Source: Pseudoalteromonas aurantia 208 (lineage in GTDB: Bacteria; Pseudomonadota; Gammaproteobacteria; Enterobacterales; Alteromonadaceae). From it: a DNA stretch of 64,000 bases. Positions 50,903-59,890 of this stretch are shown here, piece after piece. The notes under the pieces were generated by a model, which did no database searches, was not told where the DNA came from, and was given only the letters and a program-made list of their open reading frames with translations. Made by a program: the position numbers and the translations under genes. The number at the start of each line of letters is the position of its first letter. Position 1 is the stretch's first letter. The stretch spans positions 620,001 through 684,000 of the forward strand of contig NZ_AQGV01000015.1 of the NCBI RefSeq assembly GCF_014858725.1. The letters run 5' to 3'.

Positions 50903-53457
50903 TTTTAATTAACGATGTTCAGCTGTGTGATATTGCCTTTTTATCCTCTGATAGCGCGATTGAACAATTGCATAAAAAGGGTGAATTGGGGCATGCATTT
51001 TTCAGCAATTTGACGCGTTACATTGCAAATTATCAGCCCTATATTCAGCGTAACTTACGTAAAGAAGATATTTTAAATCAGCTGCTTGCATTTGGGTATG
51101 ATAAACCTGGAGTAACCATTCAGTCGGTATTATCTCGCTTAGCCAATACCTTTTTAGAGTGGCAGGGAGATCATTTTGATGTAAAGCCACATAAGCTAGA
51201 ACAATGGTTAGAGCTGTTGTCACTAGTTGATGGCAGTTGGATTATTGCGCAAGCTTACACGGATATAGCACAAGACTATCAGATTGGCGATCACGATATT
51301 ATAGAGTGCGTGAGTTCACGGCAATGCCCTCATGCATTTACCAATGAAGAACTACAAAAGCCATATGCTGACAATCATGTGCATTTAGGTGGGCATGGTC
51401 ACATAGGGCCGTCATTACTGAGCTTTGCGCTATATGGTGAGTCGCTGCCAAATACCGGTTGGCCTACACGACCTGAATATACCTTATTTGAGAGCGGCCA
51501 CTATGCAAAGGATAGCTTACCACGCTGGTGCGATGTGTTAGGTGGTCAGTTAATTGAGCGTGCTTTTACAAGTGAGGGAAGTGATACGCCAATTGATACG
51601 TCCGTGACTCAATTTGAGCCGTCTACTCAGTTGGGTTTATATTACTTACGTACTCAAGGCGCATCTAACTTGGCACAAAAAGCGTTTATGAGCGCACATA
51701 AGCGGCCAATTCGTTCTGATAGACGTTGGTTGTTGTTTTGCCTAGGGGTGCTTAATACGTCAGCGCCCAACATGGCGGCACAATTTGTGCGAGTAGCAAA
51801 TGTCCTGCGTAATTATATGGTCGTATGGGGGACGGGGCTGAGTCAGTTTGTGGAAACATCTAACTTTAGTGCTAGAAAACAGCGAAATCGGCTTAATCAA
51901 ACGACCCACATGCTTGATAGTTTATCTGCGGATATTGAGCAAAGCACTTTTCGGGAGTTTCGTATTGCGCCTAATTTGCTATTAGATAAACAAGCAAAGT
52001 TAGACTCCAAGATACTTCACTTAGCTTTGTCATCAGCCTATAAACACGCTTTAGCTGAAAATATCCATTTTGTGGTGCACTTTTCTCGTAGTTTAAAGCA
52101 CCATGGTATCAAGCGTGACGATCGTTATCATAAGCCGCTTAGGGCTCAGATAAAACAACAAGTGGGCGCATTGCAGCGGTTTAAGGGCTCGGTCACTTTT
52201 TCGGATCAAGATGTTCAAACATTTAATGCAAATCGGCTTTTAAAAGCACCGCAAAGTATTGATTTACGCAAAGCTATTCGTGGATATGACGTAGCAGGCA
52301 ATGAAAATGACTTGCCTATAGAAGTGTTTGCTCCCGCACTGCGGGTTATTCGAAGTGCAAAATATCCAACGGTTGATATTTTCAGTAAACGTTTTCAACG
52401 ACCATTTTTAACGGTGCATGCAGGGGAAGATTTTAGCCATTTATTATCTGGGTTAAGAGCCGTTGATGAAGCTGTTTACTTTTGTGATTTTAAAGCGGGT
52501 GATAGGCTGGGCCATGCACTGGCTTTGGGCGTTATACCTACACTTTGGGCAAATAGGCAGCGGGTGGCCTATGTGACTTTGGGAGATCATGTAGATAATT
52601 TGGTATGGGGATATCAAAAAGCATTGGAAGTGGTTCAAAAAGCCCCGCGTTTTACTGGGGTGTTACATTTATTACAAGAAAAAATTAACTATTGGTCTGG
52701 CAAACTACATGAAGAGGATGTTTATACCACTCGTACTCTTTATGAGGCATGGAAATTGAGACGCAATTGTCCTGAGACATTGAAATTAAGTGCAGAGCAT
52801 CATGCCATTCCAGAGGTGCACGCTTTAAACCCAGGTTATCAGCATTGGGTTGTGGATTTTAACCCTAAGCAGGCTGCTTCTCTGTCTGAAAAAGAAATGA
52901 CGTTATGGAGAAAGTATATTCTGGCTCATGTGAGACAGGATGCATACTATCAATTAAGAAAGACCCCTGTCATTATTGATTGTTTAGCCAAACAAAGTGG
53001 AGAGCCTTATCGCGTTGATGAAGGGCGATTTTATGACTCTATATCGGCCGCAGAATTAGAATTATTTGAAGCTATTCAAGATCTTCAAATGGAAAAATAT
53101 GCAGCACAAGAAATAATGATAGAGGCGTGTCCAACATCAAATATATATATCGGTCGATTTGAGCACTATCATGAACATCCTATTTTTAGGTGGGACCCAC
53201 CAGAGCAAGCATGGTTAAATACTGGGAGCAAATTCAACCGATTTGGTTTACGAAAAGGCGCTGTTCCAGTGTGTGTTAATACTGATGATGCTGCGCTAAT
53301 GCCAACCACAATTAAAAATGAGCATCGCGTCTTGCAAAAATCGGCGGTAGAACATTTTGAAGTCGGCATTAATAAAGCACAAAGCTGGATTGAGAAAATT
53401 CGAGAAACTGGAATGAATACATTTCAACGTAACCATCTTGAGTGGGTGAATAAATAA
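50899..53457 (+). CDS. rdrB: RdrB, adenosine deaminase of RADAR
   Basis: The 852-aa protein is a long, divergent adenosine deaminase. Zinc ligands H160 and H162 lie in ADNHVHLGGHG, the catalytic H507-A-G-E510 in VHAGEDFSHLL, then DRLGHALALGV, then EACPTSNIYIG, and N794-T-D-D797 near the C-terminus. These are the five deaminase motifs in order, with large insertions between the first and second. In RADAR it assembles into a shell and converts adenosine to inosine in RNA or nucleotides during phage infection, which stops growth. It overlaps rdrA by four bases. Confidence 0.93.
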   Translation: MILINDVQLCDIAFLSSDSAIEQLHKKGELGHAFFSNLTRYIANYQPYIQRNLRKEDILNQLLAFGYDKPGVTIQSVLSRLANTFLEWQGDHFDVKPHKLEQWLELLSLVDGSWIIAQAYTDIAQDYQIGDHDIIECVSSRQCPHAFTNEELQKPYADNHVHLGGHGHIGPSLLSFALYGESLPNTGWPTRPEYTLFESGHYAKDSLPRWCDVLGGQLIERAFTSEGSDTPIDTSVTQFEPSTQLGLYYLRTQGASNLAQKAFMSAHKRPIRSDRRWLLFCLGVLNTSAPNMAAQFVRVANVLRNYMVVWGTGLSQFVETSNFSARKQRNRLNQTTHMLDSLSADIEQSTFREFRIAPNLLLDKQAKLDSKILHLALSSAYKHALAENIHFVVHFSRSLKHHGIKRDDRYHKPLRAQIKQQVGALQRFKGSVTFSDQDVQTFNANRLLKAPQSIDLRKAIRGYDVAGNENDLPIEVFAPALRVIRSAKYPTVDIFSKRFQRPFLTVHAGEDFSHLLSGLRAVDEAVYFCDFKAGDRLGHALALGVIPTLWANRQRVAYVTLGDHVDNLVWGYQKALEVVQKAPRFTGVLHLLQEKINYWSGKLHEEDVYTTRTLYEAWKLRRNCPETLKLSAEHHAIPEVHALNPGYQHWVVDFNPKQAASLSEKEMTLWRKYILAHVRQDAYYQLRKTPVIIDCLAKQSGEPYRVDEGRFYDSISAAELELFEAIQDLQMEKYAAQEIMIEACPTSNIYIGRFEHYHEHPIFRWDPPEQAWLNTGSKFNRFGLRKGAVPVCVNTDDAALMPTTIKNEHRVLQKSAVEHFEVGINKAQSWIEKIRETGMNTFQRNHLEWVNK

Positions 53458-53494
53458 GAGGTCATTCACTCTCCTAATTTAAATAAGAGAGTAT

Positions 53495-54304
53495 ATGGAA
53501 TTATTTACATTTTTAAATGCGCTAGATAAAGACTTAATCGCTAAAAATACCAAAATACACCTCGCTGTTAATAATGGAGATGAGAATCCGTTAGATATGT
53601 ATTTTGCTGATAGGTTTGACGCATGGCAAGCGGTGCAAAATAAGCAAAACTTTAATCGCCATTATATTGTGGCATTAATACAACTGCCCGAATCAAATAC
53701 TTGGCTATTTATTGGTGCCTACCGTGTTATTGCCAACCGCTGGGCGAATGATCATTATGTGTATACGACAGAAAAATTAAAAGGCACAAGTGATTATGCA
53801 GGCCGGTTGAAAGTCGCGTTTCAGCGTACAGGCAGGCAATCTTACCTATTGGCAGAGAATTGGTGCGACGATATGACGGTGCATACATTAATGCCAGAGC
53901 GATTGGCGGTTGAGCATTTCAAAGGGTATCAATTTACAAAGCTGTCAAAAGCGCATCTAGATATTATTGTGAAGCAACAAGTACAAAGTTGGAAAACGGC
54001 ATTAGAAAGTGTGTCTGGGGTGTATTTAATTACCGACCTAGCAAGTGGTAAGCATTATGTTGGAAGTGCAACGGGTTGCGAAGGTATTTGGCAGCGTTGG
54101 TGTGACTACTCAAAGCATGGTCATGGATACAATGAACGTTTAATTGAGGTATTGGAGGTTCATGGGCCTGATTATGCTCATCACTTTCAATTTAGTATAT
54201 TAGAAATCGCAGATACGCACATGACTGCGGATTATATTCGCACACGAGAAGCTCATTGGAAAGATATATTGGGTAGCCGTGTTTTTGGATATAATGGCAA
54301 TTGA
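53495..54304 (+). CDS. GIY-YIG nuclease-domain protein
   Basis: The 269-aa product has an N-terminal domain of ~165 residues of no recognised family (VALIQLPESNTWLFIGAYRVI, FQRTGRQSYLLAENW). A complete GIY-YIG domain follows: GVYLI at 175, YVGSATG at 188, R201 in IWQRW, E252 in TREAHWK and N267 in GYNGN. All catalytic positions are intact, so it should cut DNA. It follows rdrB by only 37 bp on the same strand. It may be part of the RADAR operon or a separate defence gene. Confidence 0.85.
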   Translation: MELFTFLNALDKDLIAKNTKIHLAVNNGDENPLDMYFADRFDAWQAVQNKQNFNRHYIVALIQLPESNTWLFIGAYRVIANRWANDHYVYTTEKLKGTSDYAGRLKVAFQRTGRQSYLLAENWCDDMTVHTLMPERLAVEHFKGYQFTKLSKAHLDIIVKQQVQSWKTALESVSGVYLITDLASGKHYVGSATGCEGIWQRWCDYSKHGHGYNERLIEVLEVHGPDYAHHFQFSILEIADTHMTADYIRTREAHWKDILGSRVFGYNGN

Positions 54305-54394
54305 GTAATTCAATATTGATGACTTGCAGGTAAGTTATATTTAAGGTGCTAACGTTAACGAGCAGAGCTACAATATATAAAAAAAGGAATCAAT

Positions 54395-55027
54395 ATGACT
54401 GGGTTAATCGCCCCCGAAGCAAAAGTCGCTGGTAAAGTTTTTTCGGCGTTAAAAAAGCGCTCTGAGCAACGCCAGCAAGAGCAGATCCTGTCGATGTTAG
54501 AGAGCAACATGCTGTCTATTGAACAAGCAAAATTAAAAAGCCCGAGTTACTTGGCGTGTATAATTCGTACGATTGAAGCTGTGGAGCGCGCATCTGTTGA
54601 AGCCAAAGTGAATGCGCTAAAAAACTTATTTATTGTTAGTGAAACCCAAGGAATTATTGAGCACCAACCTGATTTTTATCAAGAAATATTGGCGATTTTT
54701 TCTGAGCTATCTTATCGCGAGATCATGATTTTACACTATTTGTCGGAAGGGGGCTTACCTTACACTGACGACTTACACGTTAAAGAACCAGAGCGAGTGG
54801 CTGATGATGACAGTTTACCAAACCCGCATGAGCAATACTCAGACGCACTCGATCATTGTGTACGAGAACTCAATGTAAAAAGGGATGTAGTGGGTGCATT
54901 ACTCGGTAGATTGTCACGCACTGGGTTAATTGGTAATGCTGAAGAATGGACCTCTCTAGTCTATTTTTTCACCCCCCTTTACCGTGATTTAAAGCTGTTT
55001 TTCTCGCATGAATATTACCAATCTTAA
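54395..55027 (+). CDS. Hypothetical protein at the end of the defence island
   Basis: The 210-aa product is mainly helical. It has a basic, Gln-rich N-terminus (ALKKRSEQRQQEQILSML), a helical middle and a C-terminal region that looks like a winged helix (LSYREIMILHYL, then VGALLGRLSRTGLIG). No signal peptide or membrane helix is seen. It has an AAAAAAGGA site before the ATG and lies 90 bp after the GIY-YIG gene. Its function is unknown. The winged-helix look permits DNA binding or regulation of the island. Confidence 0.6.
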   Translation: MTGLIAPEAKVAGKVFSALKKRSEQRQQEQILSMLESNMLSIEQAKLKSPSYLACIIRTIEAVERASVEAKVNALKNLFIVSETQGIIEHQPDFYQEILAIFSELSYREIMILHYLSEGGLPYTDDLHVKEPERVADDDSLPNPHEQYSDALDHCVRELNVKRDVVGALLGRLSRTGLIGNAEEWTSLVYFFTPLYRDLKLFFSHEYYQS

Positions 55028-55181
55028 TGCGCTATTCACACTTGTTTATTAGTGGTGCACGCTAAGTTGATGCTTGAAATTTATTTGGTGTATGAGCTTG
55101 TTCAGAATGCGTCTGATTAATGGTAAGTTGAACGTATCTATCGTGGTGTCAGAACCACTCAAAAACACTAGAAAGTTAGAT

Positions 55182-55212
55182 AAAAAACGGTGCTAATTTA
55201 GCACCGTTTTTT
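55182..55212. terminator. Bidirectional terminator at the right edge of the island
   Basis: ACGGTGCTA and TAGCACCGT pair around ATT, with six A before and six T after. It can stop transcription from both the island and the metalloprotease gene. Confidence 0.88.
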
Positions 55213-55264
55213 CAAGTATACAGCTCATTTGTAAGCGGAGGAATTATGACTTATTGCATAATAA

Positions 55265-57838
55265 TTATGCTTTCCCATTTGGGTTGAGTGTTTTAGAAAT
55301 CAAATAAATCAGTTGTTCCTTATGCGCAGCGCTGACCGTGTCACCTTTACGGCGCTTGATCATATCTTTAATTTCTTTCAGGTTGTAACGGGCCAGTGCT
55401 TGAATGCTTTGCTGGCTTGCACCTAGCTTGTCGTTATTGGCAATTTTTATTAAACGATTTACATATTCACGTTGTAGATTGCGTCTAAAGCTATTAACGT
55501 CTTTTCTTGCATCGACTTTGAAAATCGCATTCGTCAATTCAGCAAATACTTCATCTAATTTAAATTCGTTACCATACAGTTCGGTATCTACAATACGTTT
55601 TAACACAACAGGGTGAAGCACATGATTGAGCACCGATTTTTGTGTGCGTAATGCCATATCATGAAACTTTGGATCTTCTGTTTTTGAGTAGTTAAAGAAG
55701 AAACGGCGTTGAGTTTGCAGGTGTTGTGCCAGCGCTTGATCGACAGAGAATGCATTTGGTGCGAACACAAAATTACTTAATGCTTGCATAGCACGTCGTT
55801 GTTCTTTTTCAGGCACGGGTGTGAATGGGGTCTTTGCATTTTTTTGACCCGCAAAATCACGCTCTACGTATACGCCGCCAATATAACGAGAAATTACACC
55901 TACATTGTTGTGATATTCACGGTTTAGTAGCGCGTAGTCGGTCACTAAGCCTTGATAAGATTCACCTTCAACAATAGAGCGATTTAATAAATCGGAGACC
56001 AGTATATTTACTGTTTCTAAACGATCGGTGGCGTAGCCGATTGCGTCATTTGATAAGTCATAAATATTAACGCGTGGGTCGATGGCTTTGCCTGGTGCAC
56101 GCATATCATCCGCATCGTTGCCAAACGCATTACCCAGTTCAGTTGAGCGCGCTAAGATTTTATTTAAGCGTTGTTGCTCTGCGTGCGCATTGTCTAGTGC
56201 ACTAGAGTAACCATATTCAATGGCCCAGTTATCATATGGGCCAGCCATAGTGGTGTAGTACAACCCTTGCTTCTTTCCATGCGGGGCAAAGTTAATCGCC
56301 GGATATTCCATGACAGAACCAGTCAGAGGAAGGTTGTCACTTGGCATAATTGATTGCACTTTGTCTTTTGAATGCAATTGGCTCGAACGCATATTGTGGT
56401 TTAACCCAAGCGTATGACCCACTTCATGTAGCACCAAATAATGTAAGTACTCGCTGATAAAGCGTGCTTTATCAGCACTGCTTGCTGAAGAGGCATTTAA
56501 GGCTGCTTGTCCAAATTGTGCTGATTCGAACAATGCTGAGTGGTCATGATGGTCGTTAGATGTTGTTGCTTGTGTGCCACTGAATAAATCAAGTGTATCT
56601 AAACGGCGTCTAAAGCTTGATAGCTCAAGCATAATATCTGACCCTAGGATCTGGCCTGTTTTTGGGTTTGCAAAACTAGGACCATAGCCTGAAAAGCGCA
56701 CTTTTGGAGACGATGTCCAACGCATTACATTGTAACGTAAATCTCCTGCATCCCATTTAGCATCATCAGGCTGTACCTTCACTACGATGGCGTTTTTAAA
56801 TCCCGCTTTTTCAAATGCAGGGTTCCACGCTAATGCTGCCTGTTTGATTGTGTCTCGGTATTCTAGTGGTGTGGTGTTCTCAATCCACCAAACAATGGGC
56901 TCTATCGGTTCAGATACTGCGGCGTTTGGATCTTTTTTCTCTAAGTGCCAGCGATTAATGACATCACGATATGGGGTCGGGTCTTGAAGTGATGTCATAT
57001 CATATTTTGTTTGACCAAAATAACCAATACGGGGGTCATCAAAACGGGCCTTGAAACTATTTTCCGGCATAGGGACTAGGCTGTGGCGTACATGAATATT
57101 AATACTTCGATCGTCAGTAAAGGCAAAATCCGCGCTAGTTGGTCTGGTAACCGTCGGTCTTACTGGGGCACCGTTATCATAAACATATTCAATGCTTAAA
57201 TCGGTATTTTTAGGGTAGTTATGCAGTGCTAAATATTTTGTTTTATCTTTGCTTAACTTACCAAGTGTCCGGCGTTTTCCCGGTTTCTGCTTGGGGTTTT
57301 TAGATGGTTTTATTTGCTTAAGGGCTTCTGTCAAAAAAATACTTTTGGCATCAATGAGGATATCACCGCTTTTTTCATCGTGTGCTTTAATCTTTACGCT
57401 GGCAACAATTGGGCGGTTAATATTTGCATCTTTGGCACCGCTAACTGCGTTGCTAGGAGCAAAATAAAAATGTTGATTTTCAGCGCGAATTTCAATGCGA
57501 TTAAAGACGCGATTGAATGTATAAACAGTGCCGCCGCGGTAGTTTCCTCTGAACCCAAAGTCACCAGAACCATCTAGTATTTGGGCAAAGTGTATAAACT
57601 CGCTGTTCAGTTGTGATTCGTTTAACTGTAGTAAAACGGCGCCTGATTTATTACTTTGAAATAAGGTAAAAAGACCTTCGTGCTTAGTATGGTTTTTAGT
57701 GAGGTCAGCAATCGTTTGCTGCTTCTTATTTTCAGCTTTTGTGGTTTGTTTGTCAGATGCATAAGCTGGCAGGCTGCATAGTGATGTGCTGATGCATGCA
57801 GCAATGCCAAGTGCGATCGTTTTTTTATGAAAAGTCAT
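55265..57838 (-). CDS. Zinc metalloprotease-like protein (DUF5117/DUF4953, metzincin motif)
   Basis: The 857-aa exported protein has a signal peptide (MTFHKKTIALGIAACISTSLCSLPAYA), a DUF5117-type N-terminal region and a metzincin zinc site HEVGHTLGLNHN (first His near residue 471). A Met-turn SVMEYPAIN follows about 40 residues on. A C-terminal helical domain ends KEQLIYLISKTLNPNGKA. These proteins are found in Bacteroidetes and marine gammaproteobacteria and probably cleave proteins or peptides outside the cytoplasm. AGGAA precedes ATG 57838; the frame is open seven codons further. Confidence 0.88.
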   Translation of the reverse strand: MTFHKKTIALGIAACISTSLCSLPAYASDKQTTKAENKKQQTIADLTKNHTKHEGLFTLFQSNKSGAVLLQLNESQLNSEFIHFAQILDGSGDFGFRGNYRGGTVYTFNRVFNRIEIRAENQHFYFAPSNAVSGAKDANINRPIVASVKIKAHDEKSGDILIDAKSIFLTEALKQIKPSKNPKQKPGKRRTLGKLSKDKTKYLALHNYPKNTDLSIEYVYDNGAPVRPTVTRPTSADFAFTDDRSINIHVRHSLVPMPENSFKARFDDPRIGYFGQTKYDMTSLQDPTPYRDVINRWHLEKKDPNAAVSEPIEPIVWWIENTTPLEYRDTIKQAALAWNPAFEKAGFKNAIVVKVQPDDAKWDAGDLRYNVMRWTSSPKVRFSGYGPSFANPKTGQILGSDIMLELSSFRRRLDTLDLFSGTQATTSNDHHDHSALFESAQFGQAALNASSASSADKARFISEYLHYLVLHEVGHTLGLNHNMRSSQLHSKDKVQSIMPSDNLPLTGSVMEYPAINFAPHGKKQGLYYTTMAGPYDNWAIEYGYSSALDNAHAEQQRLNKILARSTELGNAFGNDADDMRAPGKAIDPRVNIYDLSNDAIGYATDRLETVNILVSDLLNRSIVEGESYQGLVTDYALLNREYHNNVGVISRYIGGVYVERDFAGQKNAKTPFTPVPEKEQRRAMQALSNFVFAPNAFSVDQALAQHLQTQRRFFFNYSKTEDPKFHDMALRTQKSVLNHVLHPVVLKRIVDTELYGNEFKLDEVFAELTNAIFKVDARKDVNSFRRNLQREYVNRLIKIANNDKLGASQQSIQALARYNLKEIKDMIKRRKGDTVSAAHKEQLIYLISKTLNPNGKA

Positions 57839-58030
57839 AGATATTCCTAACAGGTACAATATCTAGAATATAACGTGTTATGAGCCTAATAGGTGAGAAA
57901 GTACGGCGAAATTCATAAAAATAGGGTGAACTGGGAAGCTTGAATATTAACTAACCGGATAATGATGATCAGTGCTAAACCAATCATCATTAAGGGTGGG
58001 TTGTATTGGGCTTCTCATTATTTAGTGTGG

Positions 58031-59830
58031 TTAAAATTTACCAGATGGCGGCCAGTTTGGATTATCTATTTCATCCTCACCCACAGCTGTATCTGCTTCC
58101 ATGGCAATGGATTTCGGCACATTGTCTTTTGGGATCACCACCTCTACCAAGAAATTGGTATCTGGATTAGCACGAATTTCCTCCATAACATTGAGTAATT
58201 CTCCTAATTGACTGACTTTACGGCCTTGTCCACCAAAAGCATCGGTTAAATTGGCGATATTCCAACTTGGCAGCTCATTATAAGGGTACACTTCATCTAA
58301 GAGTGGGTCTTTATAATCGACTGGCGGTGTTCTAAAAGGATTTGGATTAACTAGGTATTGCTCAATACCATAAATGCCATTGGCAATAACAAATACCACC
58401 GTATTTTGTCCGTAGGCATGTTGATCTGCAACGGCCTGACACGTTTCATGAAATGCACCATCGCCCACTACTACAATGGCGCGTTTGTCTGGATAAGCGC
58501 ATTTAACCCCGGTGCCAGCTGGCACCGAGTAGCCAATAGATAGCCAAGAAGCCTGCGCTACAAACCCATTTTGACTTGGAATTTTTACACTTTGGGCACC
58601 GATAAGTGGAAAGCCAGCATCGACCACCATGATATCATCTGTGCAAAGCCATTGGCCTAAAGTATGGTAAAAATTGTCATACCCGAGTGTGTTTTGAGCA
58701 TGGTACTGGGTGGCTAAGAGGGGAGGCTGTTGTTTTAGTCGTAGGCCCGAAAATGGAGCGTTTTTTTGTATTTCGAGTTCAGAAAAAGCGACAATAAGTT
58801 GATCTAAATAGTCGCTAAGCTGAACTGATGGATAAAACTCAGCACCAACATGTACACCGTCATGGGCTGCCAAAATCGTTTTGTCGCTGCGTATGTCTTC
58901 ATTACCTGTATCTTTTCCGGTGGTCCAAGCGCCAATACCAATGAGTGCGCCTTCATCACCAACCAGTGTATCAATTTCTTCATTTTTAAGTGTGACACAG
59001 CCTTCAAACCAAGGATGAGTTTCAGCAATGACAGACTTACTCATTGCAGACGTCACGAAATGAATATGGTTTGCCGGCAGTGTATGGCTGGTGTTGATCA
59101 CATCTAACAAAGCCAAAAACTTATCTTGTAGTCCATAACGTTGTAGCTCTACGCCAGCCCAAAAAATACTTTTTGGCCGCTTTAACATCATATTAATGGT
59201 TGCTTTTGCTGCATTAGCCGCTTCACTGATGGTTATTGTGGCATTCACACCACTGCTGAGTTTTCCTGTTGGTTTTACGCAGGGGGTTCGCCACACATCT
59301 TCAGCGACTTCAAAATAGATAGGTCGCTTTTGAGTGAGCATAGCGGTAATTGCAGAGTCTATTTGAAAAGGGGCTTGCTGTGCGTTAGTAATACGCTCAG
59401 CGGCTACCGTAATAGGCTTAAACATATGAATATCAACAAATTGATACCCGGTTGTATGTGAATAAAGTAAACCAGTTTGTTTTGATATTTGATCTTCTTT
59501 ATTGGTTGGTGCGCCATTAATAAGTATGACCGGGACTTGTTCAACAAATGAGCCCGCGATGGTATTTAGTAAGCTAAAAGCACCAACGCTATAGGTAACA
59601 TACAATGCACTGACACCTTTTAGCCTCGCATACGCATCAGCAGCAAATCCTGCACAAATCTCATTAGCATTACCGGAAATAGTAATTGGCGTTTCTTTAT
59701 CGGCTAAAATAGTATCGAGCAAAGCGGCTGTATAATTACCTGCTACGCCAAACATTTGTTCAACACCAATTTCTTCGAGGCGATCTTTTAAATAATCAGC
59801 AACACAATATTCATTGATAACGTTATTCAT
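58031..59830 (-). CDS. Thiamine-diphosphate 2-oxo-acid decarboxylase (pyruvate/indolepyruvate type)
   Basis: The 599-aa product has the three domains of the pyruvate/indolepyruvate decarboxylase group. These are an N-terminal pyrimidine-binding domain with the catalytic Glu in NANEICAGFAADAYARLKG, a central domain, and a C-terminal diphosphate-binding domain with GDGAFHETCQAVADQ...ANGIYGIEQ. Such enzymes turn 2-oxo acids into aldehydes. Placed behind a flavin amine oxidase it probably acts on the oxo acid that enzyme makes. AAGGAG lies before the ATG. Between the two genes is a terminator hairpin. Confidence 0.88.
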   Translation of the reverse strand: MNNVINEYCVADYLKDRLEEIGVEQMFGVAGNYTAALLDTILADKETPITISGNANEICAGFAADAYARLKGVSALYVTYSVGAFSLLNTIAGSFVEQVPVILINGAPTNKEDQISKQTGLLYSHTTGYQFVDIHMFKPITVAAERITNAQQAPFQIDSAITAMLTQKRPIYFEVAEDVWRTPCVKPTGKLSSGVNATITISEAANAAKATINMMLKRPKSIFWAGVELQRYGLQDKFLALLDVINTSHTLPANHIHFVTSAMSKSVIAETHPWFEGCVTLKNEEIDTLVGDEGALIGIGAWTTGKDTGNEDIRSDKTILAAHDGVHVGAEFYPSVQLSDYLDQLIVAFSELEIQKNAPFSGLRLKQQPPLLATQYHAQNTLGYDNFYHTLGQWLCTDDIMVVDAGFPLIGAQSVKIPSQNGFVAQASWLSIGYSVPAGTGVKCAYPDKRAIVVVGDGAFHETCQAVADQHAYGQNTVVFVIANGIYGIEQYLVNPNPFRTPPVDYKDPLLDEVYPYNELPSWNIANLTDAFGGQGRKVSQLGELLNVMEEIRANPDTNFLVEVVIPKDNVPKSIAMEADTAVGEDEIDNPNWPPSGKF

Positions 59831-59850
59831 TGCAGCTCCTTGAATTGGAT

Positions 59851-59876
59851 CAAAAAAGGCGGCAAAAATACCGCCT
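59851..59876 (-). terminator. Terminator/attenuator between oxidase and decarboxylase genes
   Basis: On the minus strand AGGCGG and CCGCCT pair around TATTTTTG-like loop sequence and are followed by TTTTTT. Only about 20 bp remain to the decarboxylase start, too few for a promoter, so that gene depends on read-through. Confidence 0.75.
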
Positions 59877-59890
59877 GTTATTGAGGGAAG

